Positions 8,262-17,598 of a stretch of DNA of 64,000 bases are shown piece after piece (the stretch's first letter is position 1; each line of letters begins with the position of its first letter). Under the pieces are notes generated by a model, which was not told the origin of the DNA, ran no database searches, and saw only the letters and a program-made list of their open reading frames with translations. The position numbers and the translations under genes are program-made. This DNA comes from Planctomycetota bacterium (GTDB taxonomy: Bacteria > Planctomycetota > UBA1135). The DNA lies in the NCBI GenBank assembly GCA_008501825.1, contig QQUA01000004.1, positions 62,001 through 126,000 of the forward strand, given 5' to 3'.

Positions 8262-10913
8262 TTAAGACTCGGCTCCCGGTTGATTGATTTCGGTCAATTG
8301 TTTCTGCCCTGGAAGCGGCAATTGCAGGGCGAAAGCCGCGCCGCCTTCTTCCGGTTCGAAATCGACGTCGACCTTGCCGCCGTGAGCCCGAATCAGATTG
8401 CGCACGATAGAAAGCCCCAAACCGGTTCCTTGCGGCTTGCCGGCAGTGGCGAAGGGCTTGAATAGAGTTTCACGGATTTCATCGGGGATACCGGGACCGT
8501 TATCGGCCACCCGGACCAAGATTTTGTTCTGATCGCTGCTCAATTGCAGGAAGATCCGTCTGCCGTTGCAATCGGTCTCCAATCCGAGCAGGGCGTCCCG
8601 GGAATTGTTGATCAAATTTTCCACGATTCGGCGCAGGCGGAATGCATCCACTTCCGCTTCCAACAAGCAAGGGTCGGGACGTTCCAGCACGAATTCGATG
8701 CCCTGATCCTTGAGGGGATCGTGTAAATCTCGCCGGATTTCATCGACGAACGAGGCCATGGAGTGCAGCGCCAAATCAAGCTTGACCTCGTTGCCGCTGG
8801 CAAATTCCATCAACTCGTCCAGCATGTTCTTGGCTCGCCCGGCGGCGGATTCGACGGCGACCAAATTGTTTTCCAGGCGGGCCAGTTCCTCGTTCTGACT
8901 GCTGAACAACCGCAGCATACCGACTTGGCCCATGATGGTTTGAAGCGGGCTGCGCAAATCGTGGGAAATCGTACTGGTCATTTGGCCAATGGCCACCAAG
9001 CGACTTTCCCGTTCATCCAAAGTCCTTTCCACCGCTTGAGCTCGCAACTGAGCCGTGACCCGAGCTTCCAGTTCATTGTATTTAAAGGGCTTGGTTACAT
9101 AGTCGACGGCCCCGGTGTTCAAGCCCCGGATCACTTCTTCGACTCCGGCGCGAGCGGTGAGCAAAATGACTGGAATGTTGGAGGTGGAAGGATTCTTGCG
9201 CAGCCGGCCGAGCAATTCGAAACCGTCGATTCCCGGCATCATGACGTCCGAAATGACCAAGTCGGGAAGGACGCGAAGGGCAGCTTGATATCCTTGCAAT
9301 CCATCCGGTGCCGAAGCCACTTTGAATTGAGAAGAGAACGAACGGATCAAGAAATTGCGCAAGTCCGAGTTGTCTTCAACGACCAACAACTGGGCCGCAT
9401 CTTCGGGAGCTTCCGGCAGTTCGGCTTCGTCCAAATTCTCCGACTTCAAGTCGGCGAACATGGTTTGGGTGGAATTCCGCCGCTGCAGGGGAGCTTCCGC
9501 CGGTTGCTGGCTGCTGGCTTCCGCTTCCGTTGTGGCCACGGCACTCTTCTTCGAAAGCGGCATGGTCACCCGGAAGCAAGCGCCTTCACCGGGCTCACTG
9601 CTAACCTTGATCTCGCCACCGTGAAGAAGAACGATTTCCTTGGAAAGCGGCAGGCCCAACCCGGTTCCTTGGCTCTTTCCGGTGGTGCCACCTTCCACTT
9701 GATGGAAGCGCTCGAATACTTTGTCGAGTTGATCTTGAGGAATGCCGATGCCGCTGTCGGCGACTTCAAACCAAAAACAGCCTTCCCCGACTCCAGCCCG
9801 TACGGCAACTCGGCCGCCGTCGGGAGTAAATTTCATGGCGTTGGAAATCAGGTTGGCCGCCACCGTTTCCATCTTTTCGCCATCAAAGGAGGAGTCGGGA
9901 ATGCTATCCAGCCCCTCGTCCACCAACTCCATTTGGTGTTCCTTGGCGTAGGGTCGGGCCGAGTCCACCAATTCCTGAAGGATGTTGCCGAAGTTGCCGG
10001 GTTGAGCTTCCAATTCCAGCCGGCCGGCTTCGACTTTGGCATAGTTCAAAATCTGATTGACCTGGCGCAGCAAGCGGTGGCCATTGGAATTCATGGCTGT
10101 CAGCAAAGGCTTGAGATCGCCCTTTTCCCGCCCCTGCAAAATGGCTTCCAACGGCCCGAGAATCAGCATCAAAGGAGTGCGAAGCTCGTGGCTGACGTTG
10201 GCGAAGAAGCGTGTCTTGGCCTCATCGAGCCGGCGCATCTCCTGGTTGGCCAGTTCAAGCTTGCCGCGCATGGCCAAATCGCGCATCCGCGAGTTTTCCT
10301 GGGCCATGGTGGCGGAAACGGTGAAAACACAGGTGCCCAACAGGAAGAATCCATTGTTGGCCATGTCCGGAGACGGCCCATAGATCAGAAGGTTGGGAAT
10401 GTAATAGCTCAAGCAAACCACCAAGCAGGTGGCGAAAGTCACTCTGGGCTTCCAAGGGATATAAAAACCGACCAGGAAGAGGACCAGCAGATTGCCGATG
10501 AAGTAATCGCTGCGAAAACCGCCCAATAAGGTGGTCATGGCCGAAATACCGATGGCACCCATGGCCACGATCGCTACCGATAGAGGCAAAATATTCTTAC
10601 GCCCCCATGGATAGTGGGTGGCGGCAATGGTACAGGCCGCCCAGGAGATCACGAACAGCCGAATGGCCAACATCAAATAAGGAATGAGGGAAGGAGAAAT
10701 CCCGCCGAGTTGGGAAGTCTCCGGAGGACTGACGCTGGTGGTCCACAGGTCCAGGAGCCAGAAAGCTCCATAAACCACGATGCCGACATAGAGGGATAGG
10801 CGGAGCCTGTTAACCAACAGCTCCCGGGTTTCTCTTCGGAATTCCTCCTGGAACTCCGGTCGTTCAGACTCTGGAACTAAGAGACTGAGGCGAATGTCTT
10901 TGGGGCGCCACAT
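8262..10913 (-). CDS. Membrane hybrid histidine kinase with kinase-receiver-kinase layout
   Basis: An 883-residue protein. Residues 40-205 hold about five or six membrane segments with short loops. The first kinase module has its phosphoacceptor near residue 242 (FFANVSHELRTPL), an N box (NLISNAMKF), DSGIGIP and GTGLGLPLS. A receiver follows from about 508 (LLVVEDNSDLR), with the phosphoacceptor Asp near 556 (ISDVMMPG) and Lys in TKPF. A second kinase module comes last: His near 651 (TISHDLRSPL), NLINNSRDALLG, DNGPGIPDE and GTGLGLSIV. Two complete kinase cores around one receiver suggest an internal phosphorelay. No periplasmic sensor domain is visible, so the signal is probably sensed in the membrane. 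The divergent small receiver at 11.1 kb is a plausible partner. Confidence 0.9.
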   Translation of the reverse strand: MWRPKDIRLSLLVPESERPEFQEEFRRETRELLVNRLRLSLYVGIVVYGAFWLLDLWTTSVSPPETSQLGGISPSLIPYLMLAIRLFVISWAACTIAATHYPWGRKNILPLSVAIVAMGAIGISAMTTLLGGFRSDYFIGNLLVLFLVGFYIPWKPRVTFATCLVVCLSYYIPNLLIYGPSPDMANNGFFLLGTCVFTVSATMAQENSRMRDLAMRGKLELANQEMRRLDEAKTRFFANVSHELRTPLMLILGPLEAILQGREKGDLKPLLTAMNSNGHRLLRQVNQILNYAKVEAGRLELEAQPGNFGNILQELVDSARPYAKEHQMELVDEGLDSIPDSSFDGEKMETVAANLISNAMKFTPDGGRVAVRAGVGEGCFWFEVADSGIGIPQDQLDKVFERFHQVEGGTTGKSQGTGLGLPLSKEIVLLHGGEIKVSSEPGEGACFRVTMPLSKKSAVATTEAEASSQQPAEAPLQRRNSTQTMFADLKSENLDEAELPEAPEDAAQLLVVEDNSDLRNFLIRSFSSQFKVASAPDGLQGYQAALRVLPDLVISDVMMPGIDGFELLGRLRKNPSTSNIPVILLTARAGVEEVIRGLNTGAVDYVTKPFKYNELEARVTAQLRAQAVERTLDERESRLVAIGQMTSTISHDLRSPLQTIMGQVGMLRLFSSQNEELARLENNLVAVESAAGRAKNMLDELMEFASGNEVKLDLALHSMASFVDEIRRDLHDPLKDQGIEFVLERPDPCLLEAEVDAFRLRRIVENLINNSRDALLGLETDCNGRRIFLQLSSDQNKILVRVADNGPGIPDEIRETLFKPFATAGKPQGTGLGLSIVRNLIRAHGGKVDVDFEPEEGGAAFALQLPLPGQKQLTEINQPGAES

Positions 10914-11114
10914 ACGGTGAGCCTTGAGTGCACTTTCTTTACTTCGGTTGAAATCCCGGAAGCTCCCGAAACCTTTTTCAGAAAAAAATAGACAAAATCG
11001 AAAACCTTGGGGAACCCGTGCTCAAGGCCGGGTCGCCAATCGGCCGATGGAAGCCTTGACGCGGGGATTCTTTTCTTCCTCCCCCCAGGAGAGGGAGGAA
11101 CCTGGAGATGCAAC

Positions 11115-11540
11115 ATGGGATGGAGTGATTACAACCCCCTCAATCGCACCAAGGGCAAAGGCACAGCCTCCAACATACTGGTCGTAGACGATGATTCCGA
11201 GATCCGGGACATGCTCAAGCAGCTCCTGGACTTCGCCGGCTACACCATTACCTTGGCCGGGAACGGGAAAGAGGCTCTGGAAAAACTGGAAGAACAGGAT
11301 TTCCAACTCATGGTCACCGATATCGTCATGCCGGACGCAGACGGATTGGAAGTCATCATGAACGCCCGAAAGATTCGGCCGGAACTGCAGATCATTGCCA
11401 TGTCGGGCGGGGGTCATGGTTCACCGGACAATTACTTAAAGCTGGCCAGCGCTTTTGGAGCGGATCGGGCGCTTCTCAAGCCCTTTACACCTCAAGAATT
11501 GCTGGATGCAGTCCAGAACATCTTGACCCATCAGGGCTGA
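11115..11540 (+). CDS. Single-domain response regulator (CheY-like)
   Basis: The 141-residue product is one receiver domain: ILVVDDDSEIRDML with the acidic pair, phosphoacceptor Asp in MVTDIVMPDADGLEV, a conserved hydroxyl position in IIAMSGGG, and Lys in LLKPFTP. There is no output domain, so it probably passes phosphate on or binds a protein partner. I start at ATG 11115, which follows a purine-rich GGAG at 11104; the longer frame starts in low-quality sequence. It is divergent from the hybrid kinase and ends in a hairpin followed by a strong terminator. Confidence 0.85.
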   Translation: MGWSDYNPLNRTKGKGTASNILVVDDDSEIRDMLKQLLDFAGYTITLAGNGKEALEKLEEQDFQLMVTDIVMPDADGLEVIMNARKIRPELQIIAMSGGGHGSPDNYLKLASAFGADRALLKPFTPQELLDAVQNILTHQG

Positions 11541-11541
11541 A

Positions 11542-11557
11542 GTCGTGAAATCACGAC
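11542..11557 (+). other. Short hairpin just after the response regulator stop
   Basis: A perfect 6-base inverted repeat GTCGTG/CACGAC with a 4-base loop begins two bases after the stop codon. It lacks a T-run, so it is not itself a terminator. It may protect the transcript end or pause polymerase ahead of the terminator 34 bases downstream. Confidence 0.35.
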
Positions 11558-11591
11558 CATCGTTCCAGGCCTAGCTTCGCTGACCTCCAAA

Positions 11592-11619
11592 CCCGGGCTT
11601 TTGCCCGGGCATTTTTTTT
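11592..11619 (+). terminator. Rho-independent terminator after response regulator
   Basis: A perfect GC-only 7-base stem CCCGGGC/GCCCGGG with a TTTT loop is followed by CA and eight T residues. This is a textbook intrinsic terminator. It separates the receiver gene from the sigma factor gene that starts about 115 bases later, so the latter needs its own promoter. Confidence 0.9.
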
Positions 11620-11733
11620 CTTGAATACCGAGATTTGATGAATTTATTGCCTTGCCTCAAGCCGTCTATACGGAAGGCTGGAAGTATGCGCTAAGGCTCG
11701 ATTCGGTTAACATTCGGAAACAAACAACTACCT

Positions 11734-12369
11734 ATGACTATGGACTCCCCCCCGCCGAACGAAGAATCTGAAGCTGAACTTTCTCATCAGCCCACTTCTT
11801 TCCTCCTCCGAGCGGCTAGGGATGGGCGAAGGCCGGCGGTGGATGCTCTATTCGAGAGATATTTGCCCCGCATCACTCGCATCGCCGCGCTTCGCACCGG
11901 CTTTCGGCTGAAGGAATTCGCCGATTTCGAAGACATCGTGCAGGAATCCATGCTGGAAGCCTTCCTGCACCTGGCCAATCTGCAGATCGGCCATGATGGA
12001 GCATTCTTGAATTGGCTAGCCACCATCGTGGAAAACAACATTCGGGATCAGCAGCGGCGCCAGTTGGCCCAAAAGCGCGGCGCCGGCAAAGTGCGCCCAT
12101 TCGGCCAATATGGAACGACTCTTTTGACCCAAGCCTTCTTCGCCGGCCAGGAACCTACTCCGAGCCAAGCGATGGAAGCCGGCGAAATGGAAGTTCGGCT
12201 TGAAAACGCTCTCCTGCAATTAAACGAGCGCCACCGGCGGGTGATCGACCTCCGGAGATTGTGCGGCCTTTCCTACGATGAAATTGCTGAACAAATGGAT
12301 TTAGGAGGCGCGGCCTCGGCTCGCTCTCTATTTGCCCGTGCCCTGAACCAATTGACATCCATTCTGTAG
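11734..12369 (+). CDS. ECF-like sigma-70 family RNA polymerase sigma factor
   Basis: The 211-residue product has region 2 sequence (LFERYLPRITRIAA, then FEDIVQESMLEAFLHL and WLATIVENNIRD) and region 4 (LNERHRRVIDLRRLCGLSYDEIAEQM, the -35-binding helix-turn-helix). There is a short linker and no sigma region 3, which defines the extracytoplasmic-function type. The gene lies 21 bases before a large Ser/Thr protein kinase on the same strand. Sigma/kinase pairs of this type are known in Planctomycetota and some other phyla, where the kinase is thought to control the sigma factor. No anti-sigma factor gene is adjacent. It probably directs a kinase-dependent regulon. Confidence 0.85.
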   Translation: MTMDSPPPNEESEAELSHQPTSFLLRAARDGRRPAVDALFERYLPRITRIAALRTGFRLKEFADFEDIVQESMLEAFLHLANLQIGHDGAFLNWLATIVENNIRDQQRRQLAQKRGAGKVRPFGQYGTTLLTQAFFAGQEPTPSQAMEAGEMEVRLENALLQLNERHRRVIDLRRLCGLSYDEIAEQMDLGGAASARSLFARALNQLTSIL

Positions 12370-12390
12370 CATTCTGTAGTCGACCTTGCC

Positions 12391-15300
12391 GTGACCCAGT
12401 CCAGCTTCAACCCTTCCCCGGAGGACCAAAAACCGGTCGACACCTTATTTGCCGAACTGATTGAATCTCTCGAATCGGATCCCGACTTCGACGTCGAAGC
12501 CTTCATCCAGCGCCAGGGACCTCATGCTCCGGCATTGAGGCAACGCCTGGAAAAGTTGGATCAAATTAACTTGGCCTTAAAAGATAGCGGTTGGGAAGAG
12601 CAGGATATCCAAACGGAAGGCGAACAAGAGGAGTCAACGAGCTCGGCCAAGTTTCAACTGACGCCGTCCGGTCGTTATGAAATCCTTCAAACCATTGCCG
12701 ACGGCGGCATGGGCACCATTTTCCGAGCCAAGGACCACAATCTGGAGCGGGAAGTGGCGGTGAAGACGATCAAATTGAAGGCTTCTTCCCAATCCTCCCC
12801 CGCCACCATGGCCATGCGTTTGCAGCGGTTTTCCAACGAAGCTCGCATTACCGGTTTACTGGAACACCCCAATATCGTTCCGGTTCACGACCTGGGATTG
12901 TTGCCCAATGGCAAGCTGTTTTTTGCCATGAAGTTGGTGGCGGGCAAAACCTGGAGCGCCCAGCGCAAAGAATGGGAAAGCTCCCATCCATCCCGAACCG
13001 GCCGACTCGATCGGCTCGAAGACCACCTCGATATCCTCGGCAAAATTGCCGACGCTTTGGCTTTCGCACACCAAAGAGGCGTCATCCATCGGGACCTGAA
13101 GCCGGACAACATCATGATCGGGCGCTTCGGCGAGGTTCAAGTGATGGACTGGGGTTTGGTCAAGATATTGGAATCCGGCAAAGGGGAACCGGAGCAGCCG
13201 CCACAAGAAGACGATTCCTTTTTCCCTTCCAACTTGGAAAAGACGAGTTCCGGTTCGGTTTTCGGCACTCCGGCTTATATGGCTCCCGAACAGGCTCGGG
13301 GGGAAGTGGAGTCCATCGGTCCTCGCACCGATGTATTCGGATTGGGAGCTCTTTTATATTTCGCCTTGTTCGGCCAAGCCCCTTATACCGGCCGAAATCG
13401 CCAGTCTATTTTGGAAATGGCTAAGCAGGGAGCCTGGAATTTTCCCAAAGGAAGTTCCCAAACGCCGTTCGAGTTAAGGGCAGTTTGCCGCAAGGCCATG
13501 GCCGCCGAATCGGGAGATCGATACGCCAGCCCTCAGGCTTTTGCCGCCGATTTGAAAGCCTATCGCCACGGCCTTCCCGGCCAAGCTTGGCAGGACAGCC
13601 TGGTTCAAAAAACCCTGAAATCGGTTCGCCGACATCCGGCCATCAGCATCGCCATGGCGTCTTTGTTCCTTTTGGCTGCATTGACTTGGGCGATGTTGAA
13701 TCAGAGAGCAGCGCGCCAGTATCAAGAAAACCACAATCAACTGCTGCAATCCGAACTTCAATGGCAGGAGGCCTTGGATCAATATCAAACGGCCACTTCT
13801 CTTCTACCGGCACAATACGGTGGCAATCCAATCCTGGCCGTCTCCAGCACGCTGGAGAACTTGAAGATTCTTGGCTTTCAATTCCAAACTTCGACCCAAC
13901 CGGAAGCCATCCTGCGCCGCCTCGATGAGGTTCGAAAGAAGGATCCCAAGCTGGCCGAGAAACTGCAACTTATACTGGGAGACCTACGAGATCTGTTTCA
14001 AGTCGCCAGTCTGCGTTTGATGTGGGAATGCAAAATGGACCGAATCCCGGAGCGGCTTTCCTCCCACTCTCGGGAAATTGTCCGCGGCATGCTGGAGGAA
14101 CATGAGGCTATAGCCGATCTTTGGCCCACGGTCGACGCTTTGGATCAATCTTTAAACCAAGGCCCGTGGCAGGATGAATTGCGCCAGGCAAAAGATCGTT
14201 GGCATATCGAACGGTCCTCCGATTTGAAGAAATTGCGTAACTCGCCGAATTTTCCTTTGGAAGACGGCTGGCAAATCTTTCGCTTCGCCACCTTTGCCGG
14301 CGACATCCTGTCGCGAGACTTGGGTCATCCGGACAAGGCGAACCCGGAAGAAACCGAGTTGGCCAAGGAATATGTCGCCGAGGCATTTGCCTCTGCCTCC
14401 CGCCTGGCGCCCCATCTGTTTTGGATTCACGATGGAGCCCCTCGACTCCTGAGCTTATCCGGTCAAAAGGGCTGGCAGGAACAAGCGGTGAATCACGCCC
14501 TGCAATCGGTCACGCTTCAGCCGAAATCGGCGATGGCTCACGACCGCTACGCCGCCGCCTTGTTGTTGGCGAACCATTCTCCGGAAGAAGCCGCTTTTCA
14601 AGCCCGGGAAGCCGTTCGACTCGACCCCGACTACCCTTTGGCTCACAATAACCTCGGCGAAGCCTTAAGGCGGATGCAAAAATTGGAGGGCGAAGGAGGA
14701 GCCATCGATCACTTTGAAATCGCTCTTTCCCTCGACCCGAACAACCTGAACGCTCAACGAAATCTGGGTCTGGCTTTGTTCGAGGCCAACCAATTCGAAG
14801 CGGCTTGCCGGCAATGGGAAGCTTATCTCCAAAGGAGACCGACCCGTTGGGACGTTTGGTTGGACTGTGGAAAGAGCTATGAAGAATTGGGAAATGAGGA
14901 GGCGGCCGAAGCTTGCTATCGGAAGGCTCATGAAATCCACCCCACCATGGAAACCGTGGATCGATGGATGCTCTTTTATCAAGGAAACGGCATGCTCGAC
15001 CAAGTCGAGCCTTTTCTCAGGCAAAAGTGGCAAGAAGATTCCAATCTTGAATGGTTGCACTTTGCAGCTTATCTCAACCTCAGAGCGGAGCAATGGCAAA
15101 CCGCCATTCGCCTCTATCGTGAATGCCGGGAATTTCAGCCCCAGAGATTCCAGTTCGCTTTCGGCCTGGCGGAAGCCCTGGTTCAATCCGGAGCCTACTC
15201 CGAAGCGGCCGAGATATACGATCAAATCCTATTGGCTCCGGTTTTCGAAAGTCGCGCACTTACCTTCGAAGGATTGCACCAGCAAGCACGGGGAGCCGCA

Positions 15301-15420
15301 CAACTCCTTGAACCCCTGGTTCTCGGGAAAGAAGGTTCGCCGGAAGCCAGAGAGCACTTGTCCGACACCTTCCAGCGCTTGAAAAGGCTTCTTGCTTCGC
15401 CTTCATCCAAACCTAAATAG
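12391..15420 (+). CDS. Membrane Ser/Thr protein kinase with TPR tail
   Basis: A 1009-residue Hanks-type kinase starting at GTG 12391. Residues 95-390 are the kinase: a Gly-rich loop (IADGGMGTIFRA), Lys125 in EVAVK, HRDLKPDN with Asp235, and Asp253 in MDWGLVKI, where DWG replaces the usual DFG. GTPAYMAPEQARG follows in the activation segment. One hydrophobic segment at about 415-437 (ISIAMASLFLLAALTWAML) places the kinase in the cytoplasm and the rest outside. The C-terminal 300 residues read as TPR repeats (AHNNLGEALRRM, NAQRNLGLALFEANQFE, YRECREFQP). It follows the sigma factor by 21 bases, so co-transcription is likely. The proposed role is sensing through the TPR tail and phosphorylating the sigma factor or a partner. 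Confidence 0.9.
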   Translation: MTQSSFNPSPEDQKPVDTLFAELIESLESDPDFDVEAFIQRQGPHAPALRQRLEKLDQINLALKDSGWEEQDIQTEGEQEESTSSAKFQLTPSGRYEILQTIADGGMGTIFRAKDHNLEREVAVKTIKLKASSQSSPATMAMRLQRFSNEARITGLLEHPNIVPVHDLGLLPNGKLFFAMKLVAGKTWSAQRKEWESSHPSRTGRLDRLEDHLDILGKIADALAFAHQRGVIHRDLKPDNIMIGRFGEVQVMDWGLVKILESGKGEPEQPPQEDDSFFPSNLEKTSSGSVFGTPAYMAPEQARGEVESIGPRTDVFGLGALLYFALFGQAPYTGRNRQSILEMAKQGAWNFPKGSSQTPFELRAVCRKAMAAESGDRYASPQAFAADLKAYRHGLPGQAWQDSLVQKTLKSVRRHPAISIAMASLFLLAALTWAMLNQRAARQYQENHNQLLQSELQWQEALDQYQTATSLLPAQYGGNPILAVSSTLENLKILGFQFQTSTQPEAILRRLDEVRKKDPKLAEKLQLILGDLRDLFQVASLRLMWECKMDRIPERLSSHSREIVRGMLEEHEAIADLWPTVDALDQSLNQGPWQDELRQAKDRWHIERSSDLKKLRNSPNFPLEDGWQIFRFATFAGDILSRDLGHPDKANPEETELAKEYVAEAFASASRLAPHLFWIHDGAPRLLSLSGQKGWQEQAVNHALQSVTLQPKSAMAHDRYAAALLLANHSPEEAAFQAREAVRLDPDYPLAHNNLGEALRRMQKLEGEGGAIDHFEIALSLDPNNLNAQRNLGLALFEANQFEAACRQWEAYLQRRPTRWDVWLDCGKSYEELGNEEAAEACYRKAHEIHPTMETVDRWMLFYQGNGMLDQVEPFLRQKWQEDSNLEWLHFAAYLNLRAEQWQTAIRLYRECREFQPQRFQFAFGLAEALVQSGAYSEAAEIYDQILLAPVFESRALTFEGLHQQARGAAQLLEPLVLGKEGSPEAREHLSDTFQRLKRLLASPSSKPK

Positions 15421-15490
15421 GTGGATGGCTTGCAGCCCAAGGTCCGGCGGCTAGGGTGCCGCTCCGCAAGCCTGCCCGTTCCTCCCTTCC

Positions 15491-16699
15491 ATGGCCCCCC
15501 GCCCTACGGTCCTCCTCGCCGCCAGTTGCCTTCCGGTACTGACCGGAGCGACCTTGTCTCCTGCTCTCCCCAAGTTGCAGGAAGCCTTTCCGGACCACCC
15601 GGAACTTTGGATCAAGTTACTACTTTCTCTTCCGGCTTTGGGTATGGCTCTTGGTGCCCCGGTTGCAGGCCGCCTGGGCGATCGCTTCGGTCCGTCCCGA
15701 GTTCTTCGCCTGTCGATCCTTGCCTACGGCTTCTGCGGCTTGGCCGGCTTCGCCGCGACCTCCCTGGCCGCTTTGTTGGTGATTCGAGCCATTCAAGGCA
15801 TCGCCGTTGCCGGAGCCCTCACCTCCGCCACCACCCTCCTCGGCAGCCATTGGCAGGGTTCGGCCCGGCAGCGTCTCCTGGGTAGCCAGGCCGCCGCCAT
15901 GTCCCTGGCAGGAGTGGTCGCCTTGCTGATTGGAGGCACCTTGGCCCAGTGGCATCCACGGGGACCTTTCCTGGTCTTCCTTCTGCCGTGGTTGTTGATT
16001 CCGGTTTTACCTAGCCATCAAGAAGACCGGGAAACCCACCCCTTTGCCCTACCGGCTTTAAAAATCCGCCAGGTGATTTGGCCGTGCCTTACCGCAGGTT
16101 TGGGCATGATGCTGTTCTATCAAATCCCGGTTCAAGTGCCTTTCTTGCTCAAGCAGTTGGACGGCACCGGCCCCCAGGGAACTGCCATCGCATTGGCGGT
16201 GGCGACCTTCATCAGCGCCTGGAGTTCCCGGCGTCATGCTTTTTTGGAAGCCCGTTGGTCGCTGGCCGCTCGCTTTTGTTTGTTATTCGGCCTACTCGGC
16301 GCCGGGCAATGGATCATCGCCATTTCTGCAAATCGCTGGCAGGTCGGCGGCGGCTTGATCGTAGCCAGCTTGGGCATGGGATTGTTGCTGCCCACCTTGC
16401 ATGGTTGGATCCTGCATTGGGCTCCCCCCGGCCGGCGTGGCGGAGAAATCGGCCGCCTTCAGGGGGCGCTGTACCTGGGACAATTCTTGGCGCCTCCGGC
16501 AGGACAACAACTTTGGCATTGGGGAGGCCCCGGCACCTTGTTCGCGGTCTCAGGAGCTGCCCTGGTCACCTTGGCCTTGGCGAGTTTTGGTTTGCGCTTT
16601 CGAACCCATTCCTCTTCCCATTCCTCTTCCCATTCCCCATCTCATTGGGAATCGAACTTGGAAAGGAAATCCGGCGGCGATCAGCGACCTTCGAACTGA
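15491..16699 (+). CDS. MFS transporter
   Basis: The 402-residue protein has about twelve hydrophobic segments. The MFS loop 2-3 motif appears as GRLGDRFGPSRVL, and a conserved GALTSATTLLGSHW segment follows in the N-terminal half. It resembles drug or sugar efflux carriers of the EmrD/Bcr type; the substrate is unknown. The cytoplasmic C-terminal tail is low complexity, rich in Ser and His, and encoded by short direct repeats of cattcctcttcc (about 16606-16650). The last 19 bases overlap the convergent crotonase gene. Confidence 0.8.
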   Translation: MAPRPTVLLAASCLPVLTGATLSPALPKLQEAFPDHPELWIKLLLSLPALGMALGAPVAGRLGDRFGPSRVLRLSILAYGFCGLAGFAATSLAALLVIRAIQGIAVAGALTSATTLLGSHWQGSARQRLLGSQAAAMSLAGVVALLIGGTLAQWHPRGPFLVFLLPWLLIPVLPSHQEDRETHPFALPALKIRQVIWPCLTAGLGMMLFYQIPVQVPFLLKQLDGTGPQGTAIALAVATFISAWSSRRHAFLEARWSLAARFCLLFGLLGAGQWIIAISANRWQVGGGLIVASLGMGLLLPTLHGWILHWAPPGRRGGEIGRLQGALYLGQFLAPPAGQQLWHWGGPGTLFAVSGAALVTLALASFGLRFRTHSSSHSSSHSPSHWESNLERKSGGDQRPSN

Positions 16700-17538
16700 G
16701 GCGGTCGCTTGTCGCGAAAGGCGGCTAGTCCTTCTCCTGCATCACGACTGGCGAACAGGCGCTGTTGCAGCTCCCGTTCCAAGCTCAAACCGGATTCCAA
16801 CGGCAGATCGGTTCCGCTTTGTACCGCCCGTTTGATGTGACCGACAGCCAAACTGGCGCTGTTCGGGCAAGTGAAGCGCCGGGCATATTCTTGAATCGCC
16901 GCTTCGAATCCGTCGAACTCAAAAGTCCGGTGCAGCAAACCAAATTCCCGAGCGGCCTCTGTTTCCAATAAGGTTCCTTCCACCATGAACTGCATCGCCT
17001 GCGCCGGCCCGAGTAGGCGAGCCAAGCGCTGAGTACCGCCGGTTCCGGGCAATACTCCTAGCTTGACCTCCGGCGCGCCATAGCGAAAAGCCTTGCCCCC
17101 GGCGGCGGGCAAGCGCCCAAGGCGCAAATCACAAGCCAAAGCCACTTCCAATCCACCCCCGACGCAATGGCCGTTGATCGCCGCCAGGCTCAACTTCGGC
17201 GTGTGCTCCAGGCGCAACAGCGTTTCGTTGGCGTGCAAACAAAACGCGTATTTGTATTCCGGCGTAACCTTGGACAAAGTATCGATATCGGCTCCGGAAG
17301 AAAAGAAACGATCACCCTCGCCGGTCAAAACCAGGACGTCAATCTCGGGATCGAACCGGACCGCCAAGATGGCCGCATCCAAATCCTGCATCATTTCATA
17401 GGAATAATTGTTGGCCGGGGGCGCCGTCATCCTTAACCAAGCCACCCGATCCAAAACCCGGGTTTGTACCTTGCCGTTGGCCATGGTCTGCCACTTCGTT
17501 CCGCCAAGGCTCCAAGATTGTGATTTCTTTTGGGTCAT
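16681..17538 (-). CDS. Enoyl-CoA hydratase/isomerase family protein (crotonase)
   Basis: A 285-residue crotonase. The oxyanion-hole segments are FFSSGADIDTLS and INGHCVGGGLEVALACDLRLG. The catalytic-region motif PEVKLGVLPGTGGTQRLARL is complete, with Glu of PEVKLG and the Gly-rich turn. Crotonases hydrate or isomerise enoyl-CoA thioesters in fatty-acid or branched-chain metabolism. The N-terminus is about 20 residues longer than typical members. There is no linked dehydrogenase or thiolase, so the pathway is uncertain. The gene converges with and overlaps the MFS gene by 19 bases. Confidence 0.88.
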   Translation of the reverse strand: MTQKKSQSWSLGGTKWQTMANGKVQTRVLDRVAWLRMTAPPANNYSYEMMQDLDAAILAVRFDPEIDVLVLTGEGDRFFSSGADIDTLSKVTPEYKYAFCLHANETLLRLEHTPKLSLAAINGHCVGGGLEVALACDLRLGRLPAAGGKAFRYGAPEVKLGVLPGTGGTQRLARLLGPAQAMQFMVEGTLLETEAAREFGLLHRTFEFDGFEAAIQEYARRFTCPNSASLAVGHIKRAVQSGTDLPLESGLSLERELQQRLFASRDAGEGLAAFRDKRPPQFEGR

Positions 17539-17598
17539 GCCTGCGCCTATCTCATGCCAAGGGAAATCCCCGGCACGAGGGCCCAGATTCTAGCGGGA

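Noticed and set aside
8763..10529. A 588-residue plus-strand frame
   Set aside because: It is the antisense shadow of the hybrid histidine kinase, whose full set of motifs is on the minus strand.
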